Shown here one piece after another: positions 7,946 to 16,316 of a stretch of 27,784 nucleotides of DNA. The DNA lies in assembly GCA_049522195.1 (NCBI GenBank), contig JBEKOB010000057.1, positions 1-27,784 of the forward strand, in the 5' to 3' direction. Below the pieces are notes generated by a model that was not told the DNA's origin, did no database searches, and worked only from the letters and a program-made list of their open reading frames with translations. This DNA comes from UBA9647 sp049522195 (GTDB lineage Bacteria; Bacteroidota; Ignavibacteria; UBA10030). A program made the position numbers and the translations under genes. Positions within the stretch are counted from its first letter, which is position 1. The number at the start of each line of letters is the position of its first letter.

Positions 7946-9559
7946 ATGGAGAGCCGAATCGTCAGCTTATCGGGGCGTCTTACCTTCCTTGTGCTTTTCT
8001 TGAATGTGGTGCTCGCTTCTCCGGCACAATGCCAACGGATTCGCGAGTTTTCGTCCTACTCCTCTCTGCTTGACCCTAACTTGAACAAAGTCGCCGTCGC
8101 AACGGTGGGCCCATGGTCGATCTCCGCAAGCGAGTTCATGTTAAGTTATGAGTATGGACCGGCATTCGTCAAGCGAGAAAAACACTCGAGGCAACGCTAT
8201 CTGACGTTCATGGCCTACGAGAAACTGCTTGCTCTTGACGCAAGAGACCGGGGCCTCGCTTCGTGGCCTGACCTTCAGAGGCAAGTTAAAGAAATAGAAG
8301 CAGACCTTGCCACTGAGGAACTCTACAAGGAGGATGTTCTCCCTAGAGTGAAGGTGGGGGATCGACAGATTACACTTGGGGTGGAGCAGGAGCGTGTCCA
8401 TCTGGCGGTCCGATGGATTTTCACCTCCTCGGTTTCGGGAGTTGATGATCAGGTGCGAATGATGAAGACCGGAGTTACCTTTGACTCATTGTATGCGCTC
8501 CAATTCCTCGCGGGGGTGAAGCCGGAGGATCGAGTCATTGAGACGACAGAATTCAAGCTTCGCATGCAAAACCCGATGTTCGCTTCCATCATTGACACCA
8601 TGCAGCCAGGCACGGTGTCACTCCCCGTCCATGGTCCGGACGGGTGGTATATCGTAAAGGTGACCGATGTTTCGAAGAACCCTATGGCGACGCAATCGGA
8701 AGAAGAAAAAATGCGGGAGGACGTGAAGCGCAGTTTGAAACAGCGCCTCGCCGACTCACTCTCCGATGACTACGTGCAAAGAATGATCGTCGCCCAGCAT
8801 CCCATCATCGTGCGTGAGTCCTTCAATGTCATTCAGGCGTATCTTGGAAGAAAATTCCTGAGCAAAGAGAAGTTCGACGAATGGGGGTTGGCTGGTCGCA
8901 AGGGGGCGATGGAACTGAAGGACGTTTCGCGGCTCGACACGATTGAGTCCCGAGTGCTGGTCCAACTGAAGAAGAACAATTTGAATGTGCAGGCTTTTCT
9001 CGATTGGTACCGGATGCGTGAACCGTCCATCAAGCTGACGCTGACATCGCAGCAGGGGTTTTTTCAATCCGTTGAAGGAATCATCTGGCGTATGGTGAGG
9101 GATCGATTGCTGACGGATCGAGCCTTTGAGCGAAAGCTGCAGAATCGTACGAGCGTCAGGCGACAAAAGGAGTGGTGGGAAGAGAAATTTCTCTATCTTG
9201 CAAACAAAGGTCGCATTGCGGATACAATCAAAGACTCGCTTCCGTTACTGCGAAAATACTATGAGGAGAACGCTCGCAATTTCTCTGACACTTCCGGGAC
9301 GATCAAGCCATTTGAGGAGGTGCGCGAAGACGTTTGGCGAGAATATTCCTCGTTCGAATTGACAAAAAGATTGCTTCACGAAATCCTCCGGCTAAAACAG
9401 AAATATGGTGTGGCAATCAACGAAGATGCGTTGAAGAAACTGGTGATTGACATCGAAAATGACCCGAAGGCCATCGATGTCTATACTGTCAAGAAGGGGG
9501 GCATTTATCCACGCACCGCGTTTCCGACGATTGACTATGACTGGCAATCGTGGAATTGA
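7946..9559 (+). CDS. Parvulin/SurA-like periplasmic peptidyl-prolyl isomerase or chaperone
   Basis: The protein has 537 residues. The start ATG 7946, four bases after the previous stop, is chosen because it gives a signal peptide (LTFLVLFLNVVLASPAQCQ); the upstream in-frame Met lies inside the PorV-like gene. An N-terminal helical segment (residues about 40-140, rich in Lys/Glu) resembles the chaperone part of SurA/PpiD. Residues about 150-245 resemble a parvulin domain (LAVRWIFTSS, then TMQPGTVSLPVHGPDGWYIVKVTDV). The usual His of the ARHIL strand is replaced (VRWIF), so isomerase activity may be weak or absent. The C-terminal half is charged and helical, with a second parvulin-like region not recognisable to me. 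SurA-type proteins escort outer-membrane barrels, which fits a gene following a TonB receptor and a PorV-like barrel. Family assignment is moderate. Confidence 0.75.
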   Translation: MESRIVSLSGRLTFLVLFLNVVLASPAQCQRIREFSSYSSLLDPNLNKVAVATVGPWSISASEFMLSYEYGPAFVKREKHSRQRYLTFMAYEKLLALDARDRGLASWPDLQRQVKEIEADLATEELYKEDVLPRVKVGDRQITLGVEQERVHLAVRWIFTSSVSGVDDQVRMMKTGVTFDSLYALQFLAGVKPEDRVIETTEFKLRMQNPMFASIIDTMQPGTVSLPVHGPDGWYIVKVTDVSKNPMATQSEEEKMREDVKRSLKQRLADSLSDDYVQRMIVAQHPIIVRESFNVIQAYLGRKFLSKEKFDEWGLAGRKGAMELKDVSRLDTIESRVLVQLKKNNLNVQAFLDWYRMREPSIKLTLTSQQGFFQSVEGIIWRMVRDRLLTDRAFERKLQNRTSVRRQKEWWEEKFLYLANKGRIADTIKDSLPLLRKYYEENARNFSDTSGTIKPFEEVREDVWREYSSFELTKRLLHEILRLKQKYGVAINEDALKKLVIDIENDPKAIDVYTVKKGGIYPRTAFPTIDYDWQSWN

Positions 9560-9590
9560 CTTGACGTATCCAAAAGGTAAACCGATCAGC

Positions 9591-10913
9591 ATGAGCCAGG
9601 GCTACACGAAAAAGACATTGCTTGTTGTGTCTGTTTGCGCCTTGATGTCGGTGATTGGATGCTCTGATCGGAAGAACCCGGACGGTGGCGGCAGCAAAGA
9701 AATAATCGAGTTGACCTATTGGCCTGCCCCTAATCCCCAGGAGGTGCAACTAGCCGACACCCTTGTCCGGCGATGGAACAGGACTCATCCCACGATTCAG
9801 GTTCGCATGCAGTCTATCCCGGTCAGTCAATCGACGGAAGAGGTCCTGCTTGCTGCCATCGCAGGCAAGACCACCCCGGATGTCTGTTCCAACATCTGGC
9901 CGGGAGCTCTTCATGAGTATACGCGTGCCGGCGGACTGATTCCTCTCGATCAATTCTCGGATTTCGATTCCATTGCCCTCGCGCGCACTCCGCGTGATCT
10001 TCTCGAGCCATTCCGTTCCGAAAACGGACATTATTACCAGATTCCGTGGAAGACGAATCCGGTCATGATGTTTTACAACATCCGCATGTTTGAAGAGGTC
10101 GGGGTTACGAAGGCTCCGCGCACATACAGCGAATTTTTTGCTGCTGCGAAGAAGCTGACGCGGGATCTCGATGGTGACGGTCAAATCGATGTCTGGGCCG
10201 GCGAGCGGGACATACGTCCGATTTGGTGGCAGCGACTGTTTGATTTCTACCCGTTCTACATCGCGGCTTCCGGAGGCAAGACGCTGTTCAGAATGGGGGA
10301 GCCGGATTTCAATGACGATGCCGCAAGGAGCGTGTTTCAATTTTTTCAGGAATGCTATCAGCAGAACTACTTTCCTCACACCTATTTTCAAGGTGGAGAT
10401 CCGTTCCTCCTGGAGAAGAAGGCGACGCATTTTGCCGGGCCGTGGGAAGTTGCCACGCTTCATTCTCTTGCTCCGCATATCCGCTATGATGTTGCACCGT
10501 TGCCTGTGCCGGATCAGCACACGGGGCCCGTGTACACATATGGCGATTACAAGAACATCGGCATTTTCGGAACAACAAGGCATCCCCGCGAGGCTTGGGA
10601 GTTTGTCAAATATCTCATGCATGCGGAACACGATCTCTTGTTGTTGACGATTACGAACCAAATTCCTGTACGCGGCGATTTATTAACGAACGAGCTATTT
10701 TCAGAGTACTTCCGGCAGAACCCGAAGATGGTCCGGTTCGCAGAACAAGCAATCTCCACACGCGGCGTGGACGCTGCGCCGGACTTGAAAGAGATCCTTG
10801 ACGCAATCTCACAGGAATATGAAGCTTGCGCAGTGTACGGAAAAGTAACGCCGACGGAGGCAGTCGATGACGCGTTCCGGCGGACGAAGATGATTGTTGA
10901 TTGGAACAAATGA
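9591..10913 (+). CDS. ABC transporter sugar-binding lipoprotein (extracellular solute-binding family 1)
   Basis: The protein has 440 residues. ATG 9591 is chosen because it gives a lipoprotein signal peptide with a VIGC lipobox (lipidated Cys at residue 24); the in-frame ATG at 9537 is inside the preceding gene and would spoil the signal. Family features are visible: IELTYWPAPNPQEVQLADTL near the start, TTPDVCSNIWPGALHEYTRAGGLIPLD, and the hinge segment YQIPWKTNPVMMFYNIRMFEEVG. These are typical of MalE/UgpB-like binding proteins for oligosaccharides. It is probably anchored in the periplasmic leaflet and delivers sugar to the two permeases encoded immediately downstream; its stop overlaps the next start. 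The class is sure and the ligand unknown; beta-mannosides are suggested by the enzymes in the same block. Confidence 0.92.
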   Translation: MSQGYTKKTLLVVSVCALMSVIGCSDRKNPDGGGSKEIIELTYWPAPNPQEVQLADTLVRRWNRTHPTIQVRMQSIPVSQSTEEVLLAAIAGKTTPDVCSNIWPGALHEYTRAGGLIPLDQFSDFDSIALARTPRDLLEPFRSENGHYYQIPWKTNPVMMFYNIRMFEEVGVTKAPRTYSEFFAAAKKLTRDLDGDGQIDVWAGERDIRPIWWQRLFDFYPFYIAASGGKTLFRMGEPDFNDDAARSVFQFFQECYQQNYFPHTYFQGGDPFLLEKKATHFAGPWEVATLHSLAPHIRYDVAPLPVPDQHTGPVYTYGDYKNIGIFGTTRHPREAWEFVKYLMHAEHDLLLLTITNQIPVRGDLLTNELFSEYFRQNPKMVRFAEQAISTRGVDAAPDLKEILDAISQEYEACAVYGKVTPTEAVDDAFRRTKMIVDWNK

Positions 10914-11803
10914 AATCTCTCTGGCAGTTCGATTCACCAAGACACCGATCTCCGAAAACAGGCTACTGGTTTGTACTCCCCTATGCCGTTTTCTTTGGGA
11001 TGTTTGTCGCCTACCCACTTGTCTTTTCGTTCGTCCTCCTGTTTCATCGCTGGAACATCGTCACGCCCATGGAATGGATCGGGCTCAAGAACTTCGAACG
11101 ATTGCTGAGCGATCCCCTTTTCTTCAAAGCGATCATCAACACAGTGAAATTCCTGCTCATTCATATACCGCTGCAAATGATTGTCGCTCTTGGTCTCGCG
11201 GTGCTGTTGAATTCGAAATTGAAATTCCGGGGGTTCTTTCGTGCAATCTTCTTTCTGCCTGTCGTGGTCTCAGGCGTCGTCGTGACGATTCTGTGGCAGC
11301 AACTCTATGCGTTCGACTCGGGCTTGCTGAACCGAATGCTCACGGCGGTTGGAATCGGGAGAATACCATGGCTCATCGATCCTAACATGGCCATGCTGTC
11401 GATCGCCCTGATGGCAACATGGAAGAATGTAGGCATCTATATCATCTTGTTCCTTGTCGGTCTTCAGGACGTTCCCCGCGAGCTGTATGAGTCTGCCAGC
11501 ATCGATGGTGCGACGCGGGCTCGCCAGTTCTTCCGCATCACGCTGCCGATGCTCCGGCCGACCTTTGTCGTCGTTGTTGTCCTTTCAACAATTGGAGGGT
11601 TTTCGCTCTTTATCGAGCCGTATGTTCTCACCGGCGGCGGGCCCATGGAAAGCACACTCTCCGCTGTGCTCTATATTTACAACCAGGCATTCTATTTCAA
11701 CCATATGGGATATGCCGCGACGCTCGGATTCGTTTTCGCGCTCATTATCCTCGGGGTCGTGTTGTTGCAGCGTAAGGTCATAGAAACGGAGCCGACAACG
11801 TGA
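10910..11803 (+). CDS. Sugar ABC transporter permease, MalF/UgpA type
   Basis: The protein has 297 residues and about six membrane segments, beginning with WFVLPYAVFFGMFVAYPLVF. The start is ATG 10910, overlapping the stop of the binding-protein gene as ATGA, which indicates translational coupling; the TTG at 10901 is less likely. The cytoplasmic EAA loop that docks the ATPase is clear: ESASIDGATRARQFFRITLP. It forms a heterodimer with the permease encoded next to move sugar across the inner membrane. No ATP-binding subunit is encoded nearby, so a shared ATPase from elsewhere must energise it. Confidence in the class is high. Confidence 0.94.
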   Translation: MKSLWQFDSPRHRSPKTGYWFVLPYAVFFGMFVAYPLVFSFVLLFHRWNIVTPMEWIGLKNFERLLSDPLFFKAIINTVKFLLIHIPLQMIVALGLAVLLNSKLKFRGFFRAIFFLPVVVSGVVVTILWQQLYAFDSGLLNRMLTAVGIGRIPWLIDPNMAMLSIALMATWKNVGIYIILFLVGLQDVPRELYESASIDGATRARQFFRITLPMLRPTFVVVVVLSTIGGFSLFIEPYVLTGGGPMESTLSAVLYIYNQAFYFNHMGYAATLGFVFALIILGVVLLQRKVIETEPTT

Positions 11804-12609
11804 AGGCAATTGCCAAATACCTTGCGCTGGGGCTCGGCGCTGTCGTTTTCGCATATCCGTTTCTCTGGATGATTGCCTCGTCGTTGAAGCCGGAGGCCGA
11901 AATTGGCGGGTTCGGATTGTGGTCGCAACACTTCACGTTTTTCAACTATTCACAGGTCCTCGAGCGCATACCTCTCGGAAGGGCCTTCCTCAACAGTATC
12001 ATTGTGTCTCTGTCTTCAACTATTTCCGTGGTTGTGTTCGGATCGATGGTGGGCTATGCGCTCGCGCGCCTGCGGTTCACCGGACGGGGAGCTCTGTATG
12101 CGATTGTCGTGTTCACGATGACATTGCCTTTTCAGATTACGCTGATACCGCAATATATCCTGATGGTCAAGCTTGGGATCACCGACACGTATCTTGCGCT
12201 GGTTGCGCCGACCTTGATGACTGCTTTCAGTATTATTCTCTTCCGGCAGTTCTTTCTTTATATCCCCCAAGCCTTGATCGATGCAGCGCGCATCGATGGG
12301 TGCTCGGAACTGCGGATCCTCTTTCGCGTGATCTGGCCGCTCTCCCGACCGGTTGTTATTACCGTGTCACTCCTCACGTTTATGTCGAGCTGGAACGAAG
12401 TCTTGTGGCCGTTGATTGTGGTGCGTAATCGCTCGTTGATGACGATGCCACAGCTCGTTACGATCTTCACGATCGGGGGCGAGGCGGAGTCTTTGCTGGG
12501 ATTGCAGTTGGCGGCTGCGACGCTCCTCGCTTTACCCATCATCATTACCTACTCGTTCTTCCAAAGATATTTTATCGAGAGCATGGCGTCTGCGGGGATA
12601 AAAGGGTAG
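11800..12609 (+). CDS. Sugar ABC transporter permease, MalG/UgpE type
   Basis: The protein has 269 residues. GTG 11800 overlaps the previous stop as GTGA; the ORF has no better start, and the first residues run straight into the first membrane segment (ALGLGAVVFAYPFLWMIASSLKP), whose end is a hallmark of MalG-type subunits. The EAA loop is present (LIDAARIDGCSELRILFRVI, followed by WPLSRP). It pairs with the upstream permease. The C-terminus (FFQRYFIESMASAGIKG) is the usual ending of this subfamily. Substrate is not shown by the sequence. Confidence 0.94.
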   Translation: MKAIAKYLALGLGAVVFAYPFLWMIASSLKPEAEIGGFGLWSQHFTFFNYSQVLERIPLGRAFLNSIIVSLSSTISVVVFGSMVGYALARLRFTGRGALYAIVVFTMTLPFQITLIPQYILMVKLGITDTYLALVAPTLMTAFSIILFRQFFLYIPQALIDAARIDGCSELRILFRVIWPLSRPVVITVSLLTFMSSWNEVLWPLIVVRNRSLMTMPQLVTIFTIGGEAESLLGLQLAAATLLALPIIITYSFFQRYFIESMASAGIKG

Positions 12610-12647
12610 AAAGAGTCCGGGACCGGATCCCGATGGAGATAAATGGC

Positions 12648-15212
12648 ATGAAGCATTGGATGATCTATTTTCTTGTATCGGCCGCAATCGTGTCTGTGCT
12701 TCAAGCGCAAGATGTGCGTTCGGATAGCGATCCGTTGACGTATTTCTTTGATGGTCGGCGAGGCCAGGTTGAAGTGGGAGGAAGGTATGTGGGATTCGAG
12801 TTCCATCACAGCCGGCCGGTCCCTTCCCGCATCAGCTTCTTCTATCCGGTTGCCAACAGCATCGATGTCAGCACGGACTATTGGAAGCGGGATAACTCGC
12901 TGCCAATGGCAATCGGCTTCCGAATTGGCAATGGTCAGGTTGAATGGATCCATCGCCAGTCATGGTCATATCGCCTCAGTCCTCACAAAGTAACGTTTGT
13001 GAAAGAGACCGACAGCCTTGAATGGATCATCTCATATGAGTTCTGTTTGAATGAGCCGGCGGCTGTCGTGTCAATTGTGGTGAAGAATAGCAGCTGGCAT
13101 CCTATAACGATGGATCTCTATACGCAGTTGTTGTTGAGTCTGCGAACGTGCCAGACCTATACGCGCCGGGATTCCTCCGTCATTGCGTTCAACCCGGATA
13201 CGCAGACGCTCTCCGCCCGGTTCAATTATGTCGATACCGACAGCGCCACGGTGTTTGTGCAAAACGTGGGTCAAGCCCCCAGCGAATGGATATCGGACGC
13301 GAACACGGTCGGGGCGACAGACAGTGGCGGTTCGCTTTGGCCTTTGAGTCTGCATTTGTCACGGGAAGCGGCATCCGCACAGGCAATGCCCGGCCGTGGC
13401 GTAGCAGCGTTCGTCTATCGCAAGTCGCTTCAACCGTCAGATACGTTGAAAATCACCCAGATCGTCGGAAGTTGCAGGGTATCGGAAATCGCGGAACGTA
13501 CTTCGCAACTCCGCTTGCATTGGAGCGAGGAAACTCTGGCATACGATAGGTATATCCGCGGGAAAGCACAGACGGAAGCTCACTTTATCACCGGGAACAA
13601 GGAGATTGACCGTTCAGCAGTCTGGGCTCGTGCTTTGATAGCAGTGAATGCCCACTACCTGCACGGGAGAATCGTCCCGATGCCATGTCCTGCGGAGTAC
13701 AATTTCTTCTTCACCCATGACCTCTTGTTGACGAATCTGGGTGCAGTGAATTTTGACCTTCCAAGGGTAAAGGAAAATCTGCTTTATCTTATATCGCTGG
13801 CCAAAGATAGTGTCATCCCGCACGCATACTACTGGCGGGACGACGGGTTTAAGACGGAATACTGCGAGCCGGAGAACTGGAATCATCTCTGGTTTATCCT
13901 GGTCACCGGAAGCTATCTCCGTCATTCGCTCGACGATTCGACCGCTCTGGCTCTCTATCCAGAGCTCACAAAGAGCGTTCATCTATTGTTGACGCGGCTT
14001 CATCAGGACGGTCTCATGTATGCCTACCGTCCCGATTGGTGGGACATCGGTCATATCGAAGGTTCGCGGGCGTATCTTACTGCGTTGGCGATCCGGGCCT
14101 TGAGAGAATATGTCTTCATCTCTTCGTTCCTTCATAAGACCGGTGCAGAGCTTCTGGAGTATGAACGCACAGCCGACGCCATGCAGCATGCTCTTGTCGA
14201 GCGTCTTTGGGATAGCAAGGATGAATACTTGACAAACTTCAATGGGGCGACAAAGGATTATCATTTTTATGCAGGGTCATTGATCGCTCCTGTCTATGAT
14301 CTGTTGGATCAAGCGCACGCGAAGAAACTTGTGGCGACGGCTGAGAAACAATTAGTCGAAGAACGGATCGGAGCACGCATCGCAGTACCGGTTGATTTTG
14401 CCACCGACTCTGTCATTCGGGCATTCAAGTTTTCCGGTGCCGAGGCGGGTCCGGCTTATTCCTATGCGAACGGCGGCGTGTGGTCGCATAGCAACGCGTG
14501 GTATGCGTTGGCGTTGAAGAGCGTCAACAAGCTGAAGGAATCATTTGATTTCGTCCAGCGCACCATGACGATTGATGGTGTTGCCAACAGCCCGAATGGA
14601 TTACCAGCGATGTATGAGTACCGCAGTTCTGATCCGGAGTCTCCAGCATTTGGGACGATCGACAAACCATCGTTTCTCTGGGCTGGAGGAATGTATCTGC
14701 AGGTCCTCTACCGCCTTCTCGCAACCGATGAGAACGAATGGAACATTGGAATTCGGGATGCTCTGCCATCACAATGCGATTCGGTCTCTTGTTCCTTTTC
14801 GTTTGCCGGTCTCAAGGAGCTCAAAGTTCGACGGGTGCCGAATGGAGATTACCTGCTCGTGGCTGATCGTATGGCGGTCCCCTCTCGGATCCTGCCCTTG
14901 GATTACCGTTCGAAACGAAGTTGGGAGCTCACGGCTAATTCCCGCCACATTCCGGTTTTGATCAGTGCAACCGCGATCGTTCATTCTGCGGCGTATGATC
15001 CACTGAAGAAACAAATCCGTTGTGATGTGTCATCGTTCAACGGGCATCGGACGCGGCTTGTGATCGAAAGCGAAAGTCCGCCTGGAAGCATTCAGGTAGA
15101 TGGAGCGACAGCTCAAGGATCGGTTGCTCAATCGGAGCATTCTTCACGACAAAAAACCACGGTTGAATTCCAGGGTTCGGAACTACGACAACATGTCCTT
15201 ATTCAATTCTGA
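12648..15212 (+). CDS. Secreted (alpha/alpha)6-toroid glycosidase-like protein, family uncertain
   Basis: The protein has 854 residues. I prefer ATG 12648 over 12633: GGAG at 12636-12639 is correctly spaced for it, and a signal peptide follows directly (IYFLVSAAIVSVLQAQ). Residues about 25-310 form an N-terminal beta-sandwich. Residues about 318-700 are a helical toroid of the six-hairpin glycosidase superfamily: YNFFFTHDLLLTNLGAVNFD, EPENWNHLWFILVTGSYLRH, YRPDWWDIGH and YANGGVWSHSNAWYALAL. The last recalls the GGxxSHxxAW region of GH94 phosphorylases, and the overall order recalls GH94, GH63 and debranching-enzyme C-terminal domains. A beta-rich tail of ~150 residues follows. Asp and Glu residues in the FFTHD and EYCEPENW segments are candidates for catalysis. 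It is predicted periplasmic or surface-exposed, which argues against a phosphorylase. Fold class is fairly sure; activity is unknown. Confidence 0.7.
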   Translation: MKHWMIYFLVSAAIVSVLQAQDVRSDSDPLTYFFDGRRGQVEVGGRYVGFEFHHSRPVPSRISFFYPVANSIDVSTDYWKRDNSLPMAIGFRIGNGQVEWIHRQSWSYRLSPHKVTFVKETDSLEWIISYEFCLNEPAAVVSIVVKNSSWHPITMDLYTQLLLSLRTCQTYTRRDSSVIAFNPDTQTLSARFNYVDTDSATVFVQNVGQAPSEWISDANTVGATDSGGSLWPLSLHLSREAASAQAMPGRGVAAFVYRKSLQPSDTLKITQIVGSCRVSEIAERTSQLRLHWSEETLAYDRYIRGKAQTEAHFITGNKEIDRSAVWARALIAVNAHYLHGRIVPMPCPAEYNFFFTHDLLLTNLGAVNFDLPRVKENLLYLISLAKDSVIPHAYYWRDDGFKTEYCEPENWNHLWFILVTGSYLRHSLDDSTALALYPELTKSVHLLLTRLHQDGLMYAYRPDWWDIGHIEGSRAYLTALAIRALREYVFISSFLHKTGAELLEYERTADAMQHALVERLWDSKDEYLTNFNGATKDYHFYAGSLIAPVYDLLDQAHAKKLVATAEKQLVEERIGARIAVPVDFATDSVIRAFKFSGAEAGPAYSYANGGVWSHSNAWYALALKSVNKLKESFDFVQRTMTIDGVANSPNGLPAMYEYRSSDPESPAFGTIDKPSFLWAGGMYLQVLYRLLATDENEWNIGIRDALPSQCDSVSCSFSFAGLKELKVRRVPNGDYLLVADRMAVPSRILPLDYRSKRSWELTANSRHIPVLISATAIVHSAAYDPLKKQIRCDVSSFNGHRTRLVIESESPPGSIQVDGATAQGSVAQSEHSSRQKTTVEFQGSELRQHVLIQF

Positions 15213-15218
15213 CTGACA

Positions 15219-16235
15219 ATGAAAATCGCACTCTTCGAGGGACCCCATCACCTCAACGTCACACGCAAAGAGCTCCGCAAACTGATTGGCAATGAAGCTC
15301 TGATCAAAGTCACTTCGTGCGGCGTGTGCGGAACCGATCTCCACATCGTCGAAGGAAGCTCGCGTTCGTCTCCACCGGTGGTATTGGGGCATGAATTTGC
15401 CGGTATCGTTGCCGATGCGGGCAAGGAACCGAATGGATGTAGTGTCGGAGATCATGTCGCAGTCGATCCGAACATCGCCTGCGGAACATGTTTCTATTGC
15501 CGCCGCGGTGAAGTCCACCTTTGTAAACAGCTCCGAGCCCTCGGTGTCGATATCGATGGCGGAATGGCGGAGTTCTGCATCGTCCCATCGTCGCAGCTGT
15601 ATCGACTTCCGGGCACCATGGCCCCGGAACAGGCTGCATTCATAGAGCCGCTTTCATGCGTAGTGCACGGGATCGATCGTGCTCGGATTCGTGCAGGCGA
15701 TACTGTCGTCATTCTCGGCGGGGGCACGGTTGGGCTTCTCATGTTGCAACTGGCGAGGATCTCCGGGGCTTCGCGTGTAATCATTGTTGAGCCAGTGGAG
15801 TGGAAAAGGGCAATTGCGACCCGCATCGGTGCAGACGAAGTGCTTGATCCCAATGCTGTGGACGTATTCGACTGTGTGAGAAGCCTGACAGGCGAAGGAG
15901 CTGACATGGTGATCGAGTGTGCAGGGCGCCCAGAGACAGTGGCCCTCTCGCTAAAGCTTGCGCGTCGTGGTGGCACAGTGGAATGGTTTGGCGTGTGCGC
16001 AGTGGGGGAGTCAGTGCAGGTGGAATCGAACAGTGTGTACTTCAAGGAGCTCACAATCGTAGGATCGTATGTGAATCCACACACGTTCGACAGATCAATT
16101 GCTTTGATCTCGTCAAACAAGGTTGTCTTCAAAGATTTTGTAATTCAGAAGTTTCCCTTGGATGGGGTCCACGATGCGCTGAGATCATTGGCTGAAGGGA
16201 AGACGATCAAGAGTCTCATTGTACCCACGCTCTGA
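15219..16235 (+). CDS. Zinc-dependent alcohol/polyol dehydrogenase (medium-chain, sorbitol/threonine dehydrogenase-like)
   Basis: The enzyme has 338 residues, is predicted cytoplasmic, and starts 6 bp after the preceding stop. The N-terminal GroES-like domain carries the catalytic zinc site (SCGVCGTD and GHEFAG) and the structural zinc cysteines (CGTCFYCRRGEVHLC). The Rossmann domain has GGGTVG followed by a Glu at the end of the second strand (VIIVEPVEWKR), which favours NAD over NADP. The family oxidises secondary hydroxyls of polyols, sugars or threonine. In this block it may oxidise a sugar or polyol released from the imported glycan, perhaps mannose-derived; the substrate cannot be read from the sequence. 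Family assignment is firm. Confidence 0.9.
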   Translation: MKIALFEGPHHLNVTRKELRKLIGNEALIKVTSCGVCGTDLHIVEGSSRSSPPVVLGHEFAGIVADAGKEPNGCSVGDHVAVDPNIACGTCFYCRRGEVHLCKQLRALGVDIDGGMAEFCIVPSSQLYRLPGTMAPEQAAFIEPLSCVVHGIDRARIRAGDTVVILGGGTVGLLMLQLARISGASRVIIVEPVEWKRAIATRIGADEVLDPNAVDVFDCVRSLTGEGADMVIECAGRPETVALSLKLARRGGTVEWFGVCAVGESVQVESNSVYFKELTIVGSYVNPHTFDRSIALISSNKVVFKDFVIQKFPLDGVHDALRSLAEGKTIKSLIVPTL

Positions 16236-16316
16236 ATTGGGGATGGAGAGCATAAGTGTTGCCGGACCGTGCAGTCTCCCTCTGGTAAGTTCCGTTCCTG
16301 AGAAAACCGAGTTGAT

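Noticed and set aside
9750..10661. 303-residue open frame on the minus strand
   Set aside because: It is opposite the solute-binding lipoprotein gene, which is certain from its lipobox and family motifs.
12633..12647. Earlier ATG for the secreted toroid protein
   Set aside because: No ribosome site precedes it, whereas GGAG is correctly placed for ATG 12648; the difference is only five residues.
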